Positions 1 through 10,085 of a stretch of DNA of 34,862 nucleotides are shown here, piece by piece. The notes below the pieces were generated by a model, which saw only the letters and a program-made list of their open reading frames with translations, was not told where the DNA came from and searched no databases. The position numbers and the translations under genes are program-made. Source of the DNA: Hawksworthiomyces lignivorus (taxonomy: Eukaryota; Ascomycota; Sordariomycetes; Ophiostomatales; Ophiostomataceae); assembly GCA_002917075.1 (NCBI GenBank), contig NTMA01000161.1, positions 1 through 34,862 on the forward strand, given 5' to 3'. Within the stretch, counting starts at the first letter, position 1. Each line of letters begins with the position of its first letter.

Positions 1-60
<60 letters not shown>
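1..60. repeat. Poly(A) homopolymer at window start
   Basis: Sixty consecutive A, then G and nine more A. It lies downstream of the RPB3 stop codon, but RPB3 is on the minus strand, so in its sense direction this is poly(T) and not a poly(A) tail. Its position exactly at the edge suggests that assembly stopped in a homopolymer. Confidence 0.9.
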
Positions 61-62
<2 letters not shown>

Positions 63-129
63 AAAAAAAAGAAACAAATAAGTCAAAAAGAGGTCGTTCC
101 TCGCCTCTGCAGCCGCAGGTCTCTCTCTC

Positions 130-1363
130 TCAGTTCCACCCCGACTGCCCTGGGTTGCCGTAGGGTGTCGTGCCGTACGGCGTGGTGCCGCCGGCGCCCC
201 AGCTGCTCTGGCCGCCGCCGCCGCCGCCGCCGCCGGTGGCATACGGCGTGGTGTAGCCCTGGTCCTGCCAGCTGTCGGCGCCGTTCATACCGCCGCCGCC
301 AGCGCCGTTGACGCCGTTCATGCCGCCGTACTCGGGGGACCGCGGCCCATTGTAGTCGCCGTTCATGTCGTCGAAGCCGCCGGCGCCGCCACCGGCGCCA
401 CCCACGCCGCCGTCGGTGGCGTTGAGCTCGTGGATGAGGGCGGCCAGCTTCTGCTGCAGGGCCTTGATGCCGTTCTGGACGATGGCGTCGGGCTCCATCT
501 GGCCGATGGACTCGATGTCGTAGTAGAAGCGGCCCGGGACGGCGTCGTAGTCAAAGGGCTCGCCGTCCTGGGGCGGGTCCTCGAGGCGGGCGTTTTCGCT
601 CTTGGGCCACTCCTTTTCGGGGTCCTGCTCGTACCACATGTCGAGGTGGTGCAGCTTGTTGTGGGGGTCGTACTCGAAGCCGACGGCGGCCGTGGGGCAC
701 CACTTGGCGTGCTCCTTGGCGATGCCCTTTTTCGCGATGCACGTCATCTGCAGCTCCTGGCCCTTGCGCAGCTTGGCGATCATGACGCCCAGGCCGTCCG
801 GGTCGCGGATCACCGGCGTGCCCACCCACTGGTTCGGCCGCGCCGCGTCCACCACCAGGTCGCGCGCGTACACCTTCATCACCTCGTCGCTCGTGCACTT
901 GGCGCGCAGCGTCAGCTTGACCGAGCACAGCTCGCAGTACTGCTCGCAGTCGCAGTCGCGCGAGTACACCACGTCGTCGGCGTTCTTGGAGTTGAGCGGC
1001 ACCAGCCCCAGCCGGTGCGCCAGAAACTCGTCCGCCAGCACGCTCGTGTTCTCCTCCACCTCCACGATGTCGATCGCGATCGTCGGCACCTCGGCTATCA
1101 CGATGCGCCGCACCGCGTTGGCGAACGACAGGTCGACATTGGTCATCTCGAACTTGACGCGCTCCAGGTCGGCCTGGGAGAGAGGTCAGCTGCGCGGGCC
1201 CCGGGATGCGGATATTCGAAGACGGAAGACCCTGGAGAGAGCAGAGGGGCAAGAAGGGGCAACAGGGGGGGAACAGGAGTAAGGGAGGCATCCTCACCTG
1301 TGAAATCTTGACGGCGGGTCCAAACGACTCGCCGTCGTCCATCAGCATTGCGTCGTAGTCCAT
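130..1363 (-). CDS. rpb3: DNA-directed RNA polymerase II subunit RPB3
   Basis: Third subunit of nuclear RNA polymerase II. In this family it forms the alpha-like assembly heterodimer with RPB11. Two exons, 1363-1298 and 1173-130, are joined by a 124-nt GT...AG intron (1297-1174, phase 0), giving 369 aa. The start is the ATG at 1363, giving MDYDAMLMDDGESF. Exon 2 supplies ADLERVKFEMTNVDLSFANA and AVRRIVIAEVPTIAIDIVEV, the typical alpha-like dimerisation region. A zinc-site cysteine cluster, CDCEQYCELC (C96, C98, C102, C105), has the same spacing as yeast Rpb3. The core ends in the helix GIKALQQKLAALIHELNA near residue 273. The last ~96 residues are a Gly/Asn-rich low-complexity tail with repeated TTPY motifs, which makes the protein longer than yeast Rpb3 (318 aa). 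The gene is head-to-head with mge1. The 5' leader contains a CT-repeat near 1390-1405. Confidence 0.97.
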
Positions 1364-2243
1364 GGCCGGCGCAAACAGGAGAGCCAGGCGACTCTCTCTC
1401 TCTCTGTCTCTCTGTTTTAGACGGAATAGAACCTCTCCTAGACTTGGTGACAAAAGGAGAAGAAAGAAAGGAGAGGTTTTCGAGGTGAGAGGTCTTTGTC
1501 TGAGTTGACGTTCAGCTAGCTATCCGTCAAGATATGGAGAAGAGCTGCCGTCGCGATACAAAGGTGGCTCCAAAAGAAAATCAAAAGAAAAGACGGACAG
1601 GGGGGGCAAAGGTCCAGCGGCGGCTGGGGTTATGTAATCAGATTAGAAGGACGCCCGCGGGGTGGCCTGAAGGGCGAAGCTCCAGTGGCTCCAGTGGCTC
1701 TTAGTGGGCTGTCGCCCCTCCAAAGAGCACGTGAGCTTCAGCGGGTGTCTGTCTAACAATACGCCGTGCCGTTGCTCTATTTAGGTCAGCAGCTGCCAAT
1801 GATAGCGGTTCCTTGCCCTGAAAAAGAGCATGAATAGTGGGCCTTTAGCTGTCTACCAGGATAACTGTAGGCCTAGGCATTAAAATAAAAGGGCAAAAAA
1901 AAAAGAATAAAAAATAAAAAAGAAAGAATCTCGCAGAACAAAACCCATTGAAAAAAAAAATAAAAAATAAAAATAAAAAAATAATTGGTGACGAAAAAGC
2001 TATCCCTATTGAAAAAAAAAAAAAGAACAACCCCATGAGCCAAAAATTGACCCGAGTGTGTTAAACAGTACAGAGTCTGCCTCTTATACCGATCCTTTCC
2101 TTTCTTCCTTTCCTCCATCCTCCAATCTTCCATCCTCCAGCGCATACTACAATTGTAGTCGTCTTTTCTTTTTCCCCTTCCGTCTTCTCTTCCCCCACAT
2201 CTTCTTTCTTTCTCAACCTCTTCCGAGTCTCCCCACCTTGAAA
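1364..2243. promoter_or_regulatory. Divergent promoter region of rpb3 and mge1
   Basis: 880 bp separate the two start codons. Visible elements are a CACGTG E-box palindrome at 1728-1733, a CCAAT pentamer at 1796-1800, a 9-bp direct repeat (GCTCCAGTG, 1679-1696), an A-rich low-complexity block at about 1881-2030, and a C/T-rich leader at about 2089-2240 just before the mge1 ATG. Transcription start sites cannot be placed from sequence. That these motifs are functional is inference. Confidence 0.5.
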
Positions 2244-3189
2244 ATGCTCCGCCAGCTTGCTTCGGCTCCGTCCAAGGCTGCCCGCCTGGCTGCACGTGCG
2301 CCTCGCGTGAGCTCTTCCGCCTCCTCCGCCTCTCCGCTCCTGTCAGCATCATACGCCGTATCCCGCTCCGCCTCCTCCTCCCCCGCTTCGTCCTCCATCT
2401 TCCGCCGTGCTAGCGCAGCAACGTGGTCAAGACAACAGCAGTCCCTCTCTTCGTCTGGCCGGTGGTACAGCTCCGAGGCAGACAAGGCCAAGGAGGAGAA
2501 GAAGGACGCAGAGGAGACCGAGGGTGCCGCCGCCGAGGGCAAGGCTGCCGGCGAGCCGCTGAGCGCCGAAGATGCAGCTGTCCTGCGCCAGGATCTCGAG
2601 AAGAAGGCCAAGGAGGCTGTGGAGTGGAAGGTATGACGCAATGACGCAATGCCGTCTTCGACCTCGCTGTATGTCTGACTTTCGTATTAACTCTCTCTCT
2701 CTCTCTCTCTCTCCCGCTTGCCAGGACAAATACCTGCGCGCTGTCGCCGACTTCCGCAACCTGCAGGAGCGCACCCAGCGCGAGATGAAGTCCGCCCGCG
2801 ACTTCGCCATCACCCAGTTCGCCCGCGACCTCGTCGACAGCGTCGACAACCTCGACCGCGCCCTGTCCATGGTGCCCGAGAAGGCTGCCAAGGCCGACGA
2901 GGCCGCCGAGGCCGCCGAGGACGCCAAAGACCAGGACTTTTTGCAGCTCGTCGACGGCATCAAGATGACCGAGACCGTCCTGCTGCAGACGCTCAAGAAG
3001 CACGGCCTCGAGCGCTTCGACCCGTCCGGCGAGAAGTTCAACCCCAACGAGCACGAGGCCACCTTTATGACCCCGATGCAGGACAAGGAGCACAACACCG
3101 TCTTCCACACCCAGCAGAAGGGTTTCCGCCTCAACGGCCGCGTTCTGCGCGCCGCCAAGGTCGGCGTCGTCAACAACAACAGCAAGTAA
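2244..3189 (+). CDS. mge1: Mitochondrial GrpE-type nucleotide exchange factor Mge1
   Basis: GrpE-family co-chaperone. In mitochondria it releases ADP from matrix Hsp70 during protein import and folding. Exon 1 is 2244-2630 (129 codons), the intron is 2631-2724 (94 nt, GTATGA...CCAG, with CTGAC at about 2675 as a possible branch site), and exon 2 is 2725-3189, giving 283 aa. The start MLRQLASAPSKAARLAARAP opens an Arg/Ala/Ser-rich presequence without acidic residues, typical of matrix targeting. The GrpE coiled-coil begins near residue 105 and includes the conserved stretch DKYLRAVADFRNLQERTQRE at the exon junction. The C-terminal beta region has NPNEHEATFMTP and GFRLNGRVLRAAKVGV, matching the GrpE family signature. 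The intron holds a (CT)11 tract (2691-2712), which serves as the polypyrimidine tract. The gene converges on the unknown gene at 3590-5377. Confidence 0.96.
2631..2724 (+). repeat. mge1 intron with (CT)11 microsatellite and 8-bp tandem
   Basis: The intron contains (CT)11 at 2691-2712, directly before the acceptor. It also has a tandem ATGACGCA pair (2633-2640, 2641-2648) starting 2 nt after the donor site. The CT repeat probably acts as the polypyrimidine tract and may vary in length between strains. Confidence 0.7.
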
Positions 3190-3589
3190 AGAAATCACCA
3201 GTTAGCACGTTGCATGCTGGTTGCATACTAGTTGTATGACGAGACATGAAGGCTCTGCGCTTTCTCCAGGCCTCTATCCTTTCTCACATATCCACACTTC
3301 TTCTTTTGATTCTTGCATATAGGCGTTTTGGGGACGAAGAAAAAAAAAATTACTCGGGACGGTTTTTGTAACATACGATACTCTGCTCATGATCTTTGCA
3401 AGTTATATAATTGTTGGTTAGCTACCAAGACAAATCTGGTTTGTCTTTCACGTACACACTCGGCGGCTGAGGGGAAAAGAACGAGGTCCAAAAGAAAAAA
3501 GAAATGATAAAACCCCGGGATTTGTCCAAGAATTGATGAAATAAACGCAAAACTAGATCCTTCGAGATGCCTTGGAACCACTGCATATG
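3190..3589. other. Convergent 3' intergenic region, mge1 / unknown gene
   Basis: 400 bp between two stop codons on opposite strands. It holds A/T-rich sequence (for example the A-run near 3340-3350) that fits 3' UTRs and polyadenylation regions. I see no gene here. Confidence 0.6.
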
Positions 3590-5377
3590 TTAGTCCACTT
3601 GCCAACCGAGCTGCGACAACTCGTCGGCTAGCTGCTCTGCAACTGCCGCTGGCCCTGCCGACACAACGAATGGCTTTCCTCTATTTCCGTGCCGGCAAGG
3701 ATGGTGATGAGCTTGGCACTTGTGCGCCTGTGCCAGCTGCGCGACCACCCACTGCCGATCCGCCGCCTGCGCACAGCGGTCTTCGGTCTTGCGCAGGCGG
3801 TTCCGCAAGTCGCGCAGCTGGTGCTGCAGGGCCCGCAAGGTCAGCCGCTGGCCGTGTCCGGGGTACTGGCGTCTCTGGCGCAGAGGAGCTGGGACGGCTG
3901 CTAGCCGTCTAGCCATGGAGTATGTGGCAGTCATACGAGCCTGCCCTTGTTCCTCCTTCTTCTGCCCTTCTTCTCTTCCAGCCTGCTGAACCTGCCGAGG
4001 TTGGCTGTCGATCCGCGCCAGGCCCGCATCGCCCTCTGCGACCTCGTCCGTGTTCCCTAAGAGCCGCACCTGCAGCGCACGGTACGCCAGCGGCGCCATG
4101 CGCGGGAAGAGGACGGACAGGCTGCCGGGCAGATTCTGCCGCGGCCAGCCCGACTGCTGCTGCTGCTGCTGCTGCTGCTGGCTGTGCAGGACGCGGCCGG
4201 CTCGCGCCGGGGTCACGCCCGGCGGAGACCGCAGGGTGCCCGCGGACGGGGCGGGCCCGCGGGCGACGCGGTAGAGGGGGCTGAGCTCTTCGCCCGTGTC
4301 TGCGTCAAACTGGCGGCGGTGGCCGTGGGGCCGGACCACGTTGAGGCGGTCGCTGAGGCTGCTCGCGCTGTCGCTCCCGTTGCCGACATCGTCGTTGCGG
4401 ACGAAGCGGCCGTTCCTTCTTCGGCGGCCGAGGATCTTGTCCGGCGGCGTCCGCGGATAGCAGAGCGAAGAGGCATTTGGTGTCGGGACCGGAATGCGGA
4501 GGTCGTCTACGTCATCTTTCGTGCAGCCGGCCGCCAAGGCGCGGAATGTTGCAGGAGAGATCCGCGTAGCAGCCGGGTCGCCGTCGTCATCAGAAACATA
4601 CGAGAGCCCTTCTATACAGCATGTTAGCGATGTTGGCGGGGTATCACAGCTCTGTTTTGCAAAAAAAGAGCTTCAAGGTAGCCAAGTCTTACCATCTAGT
4701 CCTATCGGCCCATTGGCCAAGACCCAGCCCTGGCCTAGCTTGTCATGGTCGAACATGACATCCGATGCTGTTTTGCACCAGTTGCCACAGCACCTGCACT
4801 TGCTTCCGTCGAAGCTCGCACCGTCCCAGCTCCACCGCCGCTGCCTCTGTCTCAGAATCACAGGCGCCGTGGCAGGTTTCTCAAAAGAGAAGATCCTCTG
4901 GCGAGTACCATGTACATCGCCATCGTCATCATCGCCAAATGGCCATCGCCGTCGACCATATGGCCAGTTATTGCTGTCGTCATCCGCAAAAAGATTGTGG
5001 ATGTCTTCGAGCAGTCTGATGTGTGAGTCAGATCGAGTTGAAATCAGGACATAGACGAGGATACATATGAAAAGCAGCTCTTACTTGACTTCGTCACGGT
5101 TAGCAAATCGACACAATTCGCTTTCCTCATCATCATTTCTGCTGTTGATATGTTGTTGCTGTCGGACAAGACAGCTGAACAAGGGGCTGGGTTCTACATC
5201 GCGCGGCCCTCTCATTGCCTTGTACGCCTTCATGAAAGACATAGTCACCTTGATCGTCTTTAGAGGGGACTGGGATATCGATGGCCATGAAGAAGCTACT
5301 AGATGAAGCATTTCGCCATCGTCGGCGCCATTGTGCTTGGTATTTGGTGGCATAGAAAGCCCAGTGCTCTCGGTCAT
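3590..5377 (-). CDS. Hypothetical protein with Cys cluster, polyQ and coiled coil
   Basis: I do not recognise this family. The model has three exons, 5377-5085, 5015-4693 and 4611-3590, with introns of 69 and 81 nt (GTAAGA...ATCAG and GTAAGA...TATAG). Both junctions keep frame and give 545 aa. The start is the ATG at 5377 (MTESTGLSMPP, good -3 A); an in-frame Met9 is an alternative. Visible features are an acidic Asp-rich stretch at about 107-131; a tight cysteine cluster CRCCGNWC (C171, C173, C174, C178) followed by a conserved-looking segment (KTASDVMFDHDKLGQGW, then VLANGPIGLDGE); a basic/Ser-rich region; polyQ (Q350-Q358, CAG/CAA); a Q/E/K-rich stretch and a predicted coiled coil at about 461-500; and a second Cys/His patch (C504, H507-H509, C511, H513). 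There is no signal peptide or membrane segment. The Cys/His patches could bind metal, but this is inference. It lies in tandem 483 bp downstream of rfc1. That the gene is real is supported by two clean in-frame splices. Confidence 0.72.
4152..4177 (-). repeat. CAG/CTG trinucleotide repeat encoding polyglutamine
   Basis: On the plus strand this is a nearly perfect CTG run, read as CAG on the coding strand. It encodes nine Gln in the unknown 545-aa protein. It is a typical fungal coding microsatellite and is likely length-polymorphic. Confidence 0.85.
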
Positions 5378-5860
5378 CTTGGGCCTTTCCAGATGATGCA
5401 AACATTGGTCCAAATGAAGGTTCCTCTCGCATTCGCTCCTCTTAGCTTGAGATATGAATCTACATTCAACACCTTCCGGCGAGCATCTCGAGCTGACGTG
5501 AAATGAATAGACCAAGAGCCGTCATTGAGCGTCCAACACGAAAAGGACCGATTAAACACGACGTGGGACAACAACAATAGAATCAAGACACGACGAGCAA
5601 TACGTAACCAGTTGCTCTTCCATATAGAGGAACAATAAGAACGAAAAGAATGAAACTGCCGTAGAGAAACGCCATTTTGGTTATGTAAAGAGGCGGTGTC
5701 TAGAGTCATGCCAATAATAACCGTTCGGAAGAAACAATCCAACAGAAAGATACACGGAAAATGACCCAATAATATACTCATGCTTATCATCTCAAACTCG
5801 CACTCAACTGCCCAAAAGAATCGTAATAACGACACTATAGAAACATTCTTTCAGCCTAGG
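5378..5860. other. Intergenic region between rfc1 stop and unknown gene start
   Basis: 483 bp that must hold the rfc1 3' UTR and the promoter and leader of the downstream minus-strand gene. Composition is lower in GC than the flanking exons. The minus-strand open frame (5374-5835) that runs through it gives a hydrophobic, unrecognisable product and is not supported as coding. Confidence 0.5.
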
Positions 5861-8800
5861 CTATTTCTTCCCTTTACCTCCTTTCTTTGCAGTGCTTGCT
5901 TTGCCTTTTCCGCGTGGCTTCACCTCATCTTCGTCGTCTTTGTCTGCCGCGGCGCTCTTACTCGCTGCTTTCTTGGGTGCGGCACGCTTGGCCTTGGCCT
6001 TGGGCTGCTTGATGTACTTGTCCTTTTGGATGTCGAGATCGTCGTCCTCCGCCTCCACTGGCTCCGCCACCATGTCGGCGTCGTCTTCTTCTTCAATGGC
6101 CTCCTCCAGATCAGGAGCCTCCTTTGCGATCTTCTTTGTGGCGGTTACATTGCTCGCTTTCATGAATGGAATCGGGTGCGTCATGGCATTGTATCTAGAA
6201 CCTGTTAGTGAAAAGAGCCAAAAAAAAACCCCCCCCGAAAGATTAGGGAAACTGTGAGCACGTACGTCCTTGTGAAAGCCGCCTTGGTCTGGGTGTCGAT
6301 GATGGCAGACCCTTCGGCCTGCGGTCCGACGCCCAGCTCTGTGATGGCATCCACGTCGTCCCGCGTCAGGTAGTAGGCGTCCATCAGCTCGATCACGTCG
6401 CCGATGGACTCCTTGCCACCGTACTCGAGCTGCTTGAGCAGCTGGTGCCACAGCACAGGGAAGTACTGCTGGCGGATCTCGTTGTGGTCGCCCGACGCCT
6501 TAAGCCGCATGTGAGAGTGGATCTCCCGCAGGTACCGGCCCAGCTTGCCCGCCTTGCTGTTGTTGCCCAGCCACGAGGTGAAGCCCGAGTGCGTCAGCTG
6601 CCCAGAGACAAAGCTGGCCGGCCGCACCGTGCTGAAAACTGCGTGCGCGGGCATCAAGCTCCACTGCTGCTGGGGACCGTGGATCATGCGGTCGACCAGG
6701 TCGCCGTCGCTGATGCTCTCGGCGGCGTTGTCCACCAGCTCCAGATACTTGAGATTCTCCTCGCGCTTGTTGCGGAAGGCGCCCCTGCCGTTCGTCAGGG
6801 CCATGGGGCGCGTGCTGAGGTAGTTCTCCTGGATCATCAAGTAGCTGAACTCGTGGTCGTTAAAGTACAGCTCGATCTTGTCGTTCAGCGTAGCCTTGCT
6901 GGCCGGCGCAAACAGACCACCGCCGAGCATCTTCTGGCAGATGTCCCACGGCTTGAGGACGACGTGCTTCTCCCAGGCCTTCGTCATGGCCTTGCCCTGG
7001 TCAAAGCTCATGCTCGCCTGGTCCAGCTTGGCTGTCGACAGCATGTTGATGATCTGCCGGATATCTTTGTTGGTTCCTTCAATGATGGCGTCGATCACTT
7101 CCGGCGACATCTTGAGGCCTTCCCGGTGGCAGATGGTCATCATGCGCGAGCGGATCTGGTCGACGGTCGGGCGGTTGAACCGGATGTCAAAGGCAACGTG
7201 GTCGAATGGCCGCATCTTTGGCAGCCTCCGCTCGTTGCAGATGAGGATCAGGGGAACCTCGGTCTTCTTGCAAAACTTGGCGAGAGCGCCGATGCCACCT
7301 CGGTCGCCGGCCGACATGCCGTCCACCTCATCCATGATCAGCACCATGTTCTTCTTCTCCGCGTCGACCTTTTTGCCGTCTGCGGCAAAATAGCCCATGA
7401 GCGAGGTGTTGTCCATAGTGTCGCCAATGCCGTCTTCTACCAGCCTCTTGCTGCGCGTGTCGCTGGCGTTGGTCTCGATGACGTCGTGGTCCGCAAGCTT
7501 GGCAGCCAGGTGCGCCGCGGTCGTCTTGCCAATGCCGGGCGGGCCCGAGATGATAATGGCCCGCCACAGGCCCAGCCCATCGTCGCCCTTCATCTTGAAG
7601 TCGTACTTCTTTGCTTTTGGCCAGCCCTTCAGCCACTTTGCAATCCGCTCGACCTGGGCCTTGTTTCCGCATATCTGGTTGAGCTGCGACGGCGCGTACT
7701 TGGTTGTCCAGAGCTGCTGCGAGCTCGGGGGCGGCAGAGGGCGGGGCGGCGGCTGAGAGGGCGGAGCACGGCCGCCCGCCCGGGCTGCCTTCCCATTTGC
7801 GGCTGCCGCCTTTGCTGCGTTCTTTGTGGCAGCCTTGTGGGCCTTTTCAGCCTCGCGCCTCTGCTCCTCCTCCTCCCGCTCCATCTCTTCCGCTGCCTGG
7901 CGAATCTTTTCCAGGTCGTTTTCCTGCTTCTGCCGGGCCTTCAAGGCTTCTTGGCTATCTCCGCCGCCGGCCGGCAGCCGCCGAATCATCTCGAATAGGC
8001 CGTTTTCGTCAATGGTGGGGATGCCAAACTGCTTGATCTTGGCCAATTTGCTCGGTCCGGCATCATCACCGAGAACAACCCACCCCGTCTTTGTGCTCGG
8101 GCCGCCCGTCACTTTTCCTCCGTAGCGCTTGACAAGAGCTTGGCCTTCCTCTCTGCTGATCGTCTTCAGGAGGCCGGTAAAGACAAAGCTCTGGCCAGCC
8201 AGGCAATTCGGTGCGCCCACTGGAATATCCGCAGCCCCGGCGTTCGGCGGCGGACCAGAATTGCCGCCGCCAGCAGCAGCCTTTCTCCAGTCAAACTTGG
8301 CCGATCCGTCCTTTGGCGGGGGCGACGGCGCCTGAATCCTAGGAATGGAGTCCAGGATGTCCTGAATGGCAGAGTCGCCAGCAGCGCTTGCAGCAATTTT
8401 GTTGGCCTTGGGCGTTGCCTTTGGTGTTGCTGTTTTCGGCTTGGCGGCGGCCGTGGATGTTGTCGCCGGCTTCTTCCTCGGTTTGGAGATGGGTGAGATG
8501 TCCAAGTCGGACGATTCTAGTTCTGGCGTCTTTCGCTTCTTTCCGGCACCAGAAGCCTTCTTCGAAGCAGGAGTAGCAGCAGCAGCAGAAGCAGCTCCGG
8601 CCTTGAGCCCCTTTCCGCCTTTGACTCCTCTGCCTCCTTTAGGCGCTAGAAAACCATCATCCTCGTCGCTAGAATCCTCGACGGAAATCGCCGCTTTGGC
8701 ACTGCGAGATGCCACTCTCTTGGGTTTGGGCTCGAAGTCGTCCTCCTCGCTATCATCCTCAGCATAATCGTCGTTCTTCCGCTTGCCTCTCTTGGCATCG

Positions 8801-9508
8801 GCGGCAAAGATGTCATCACCGCCGTCATCGCCGTCGTCCACAAAAGCATCTTCATCATCTTCATCCTTGTAGGATTTGTATGCACCCGTCGATCGCCTTG
8901 TACGTCCATTCTTGGCTGGCGGCGGAGCTTTTGCTTCGGCCGCAGGCTCAGCCTTCTTGCGTGGGCTGGTCCGGATCTCGACTTCGGTCTTTGGCAGACT
9001 CTTTGGTACAGCCTTCGCCGGGGTTGTCTTTGGGTTGGCATCTTGGCTCGATTTGGAAGAGGCAAAGTAGTCGCTGGCAGAGATTTCGACGCCTTTGACG
9101 GGCTCGGTTTCACTAAGATGACGATGGTTAGCCACGTACGTGCGGAATTGCACCGTTGATGTATTGACCACACTTACACCTTCTTCTTCTTCGGGGTTGA
9201 CTTCGCCGCAGGCTTCTTTGTTCTGTTCTGGCTGTTAGTCAATGAGACACCTTGTGTGAAGACTTGTCTGCAGGAAACACGCACTCCACCACGTCGTCAT
9301 CGTCGCTCTCTTCCACAACTCTGCGACTCCCTGTCCCAGAAGTTAGTAACAGAAAAAAAAAATCAAAGCGAGAGCAGTCTCTAGATAACAACTCACTGCC
9401 ACGACCCTTTTTGGCAGCCGAATCGTCGTCTTTCTTGGCAGCTGATTTGGCTGGAGCAGCAGTACCACCTCCCTTGGGGCCAAAGAACGAGCGGATGTCA
9501 GGAGCCAT
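5861..9508 (-). CDS. rfc1: Replication factor C subunit 1 (clamp loader large subunit)
   Basis: Large subunit of the RFC clamp loader, which opens and loads PCNA at primer-template junctions in the nucleus. Five exons, 9508-9397, 9330-9285, 9222-9178, 9112-6266 and 6194-5861, give 1127 aa, with introns of 66, 62, 65 and 71 nt. The N-terminus MAPDIRSFFGPKG matches the PCNA-binding-like start of eukaryotic RFC1. Next come a basic/acidic disordered region, a BRCT domain (about 365-449, containing SFVFTGLLKTI and TGWVVLGDD), a charged coiled coil (about 455-505), and the AAA+ core: WTTKYAP near 536, Walker A GPPGIGKT (591-598), NASDTRS (616-622) and Walker B LIMDEVDG (659-666). Then follow the LICNERRLPKMRPF sensor region, the RFC1 C-terminal domain (including THPIPFMKASN) and a Lys-rich, NLS-like tail. 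The length fits human RFC1 (1148 aa) better than yeast (861 aa). It is head-to-head with mrpl16. Confidence 0.97.
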
Positions 9509-10085
9509 CGTCGTCGAGGGGCTTTGATCTAAATTTCTTTTGCAAAGAGGCAGATGAGCAGGAATTGACAATTGCAGCGACAATATATCGGATGGTTTCT
9601 GGTGAAGAAGGAATGACAAGGCAGCAATTCTAGAGCAATGCCGTTGGAACCGGCAATCTAGATTCTGGTGGGGAGCAAAAAGGCGTCAATATATTATTAG
9701 CCTAGAGGAAAGCTACCAACGCCTGAGCGAGGTTTACGACACGCGAAGATGACGCGAAAAACGTGACTAGAGCTGCCTGTATTAAAGTGGAATCGATAGG
9801 GTGTGCTAGGCGGCGTTAGGCGGCCAAGACGGCTTTACAGTGGACACTCATCCACTAGTACTTTTTCTGCCTGATAAATTAGGCAACAAAAAGTCAATGC
9901 GAGAAGCGCTACGGAATAGCGTGGTCAGAGCTTCACTCGATTTTTTTTTTGCAGTGCGCCCACTGCAGAGACGGCAGCCCTCCGGCCAGAACGGCGAACT
10001 TCCCTCCTCCCCACAGCCCAATCCGGCCCCGGCTTCCGTCTTCTTCTGCCACTCCACGGAAGCAAGCAGGCTTCTCCCGATCAAA
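9509..10085. promoter_or_regulatory. Divergent promoter region of rfc1 and mrpl16
   Basis: 577 bp between the chosen start codons. Two ACGCGAA heptamers occur at 9741-9747 and 9752-9758, 11 bp apart. They resemble the ACGCG core of MCB elements bound by MBF at yeast S-phase genes, which would suit rfc1. A T-run (about 9941-9950) and C/A-rich DNA lie nearer mrpl16. The mrpl16 frame stays open through much of this region (see mrpl16), so part of it could be coding if an upstream ATG is used. Confidence 0.5.
9741..9758 (+). promoter_or_regulatory. Paired ACGCGAA motifs, candidate MBF/E2F-like sites
   Basis: Two ACGCGAA copies begin 11 bp apart, 233-250 bp upstream of the rfc1 ATG. The ACGCG core is that of the yeast MluI cell-cycle box. 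The sequence match is seen directly. Binding by an Mbp1/Swi6-type factor is inferred from known regulation of replication genes. Confidence 0.4.

Noticed and set aside
1..70. Poly(A) tract as a transcript tail or retroposed copy
   Set aside because: The adjacent gene is on the minus strand, so the tract would be poly(T) in its sense; an assembly edge is simpler.
430..1311. 293-aa plus-strand open frame
   Set aside because: It is antisense to the RPB3 exons; the frame is open because of the GC-rich codon bias of RPB3, and the product has no domain.
5374..5835. 153-aa minus-strand frame upstream of the unknown gene as an additional 5' exon
   Set aside because: Hydrophobic, unrecognisable product in a different frame, and the ATG at 5377 gives a coherent start; no convincing donor/acceptor links the two.
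6445..7998. 517-aa plus-strand open frame
   Set aside because: Antisense shadow of rfc1 exon 4. The sense strand encodes unmistakable AAA+ motifs.
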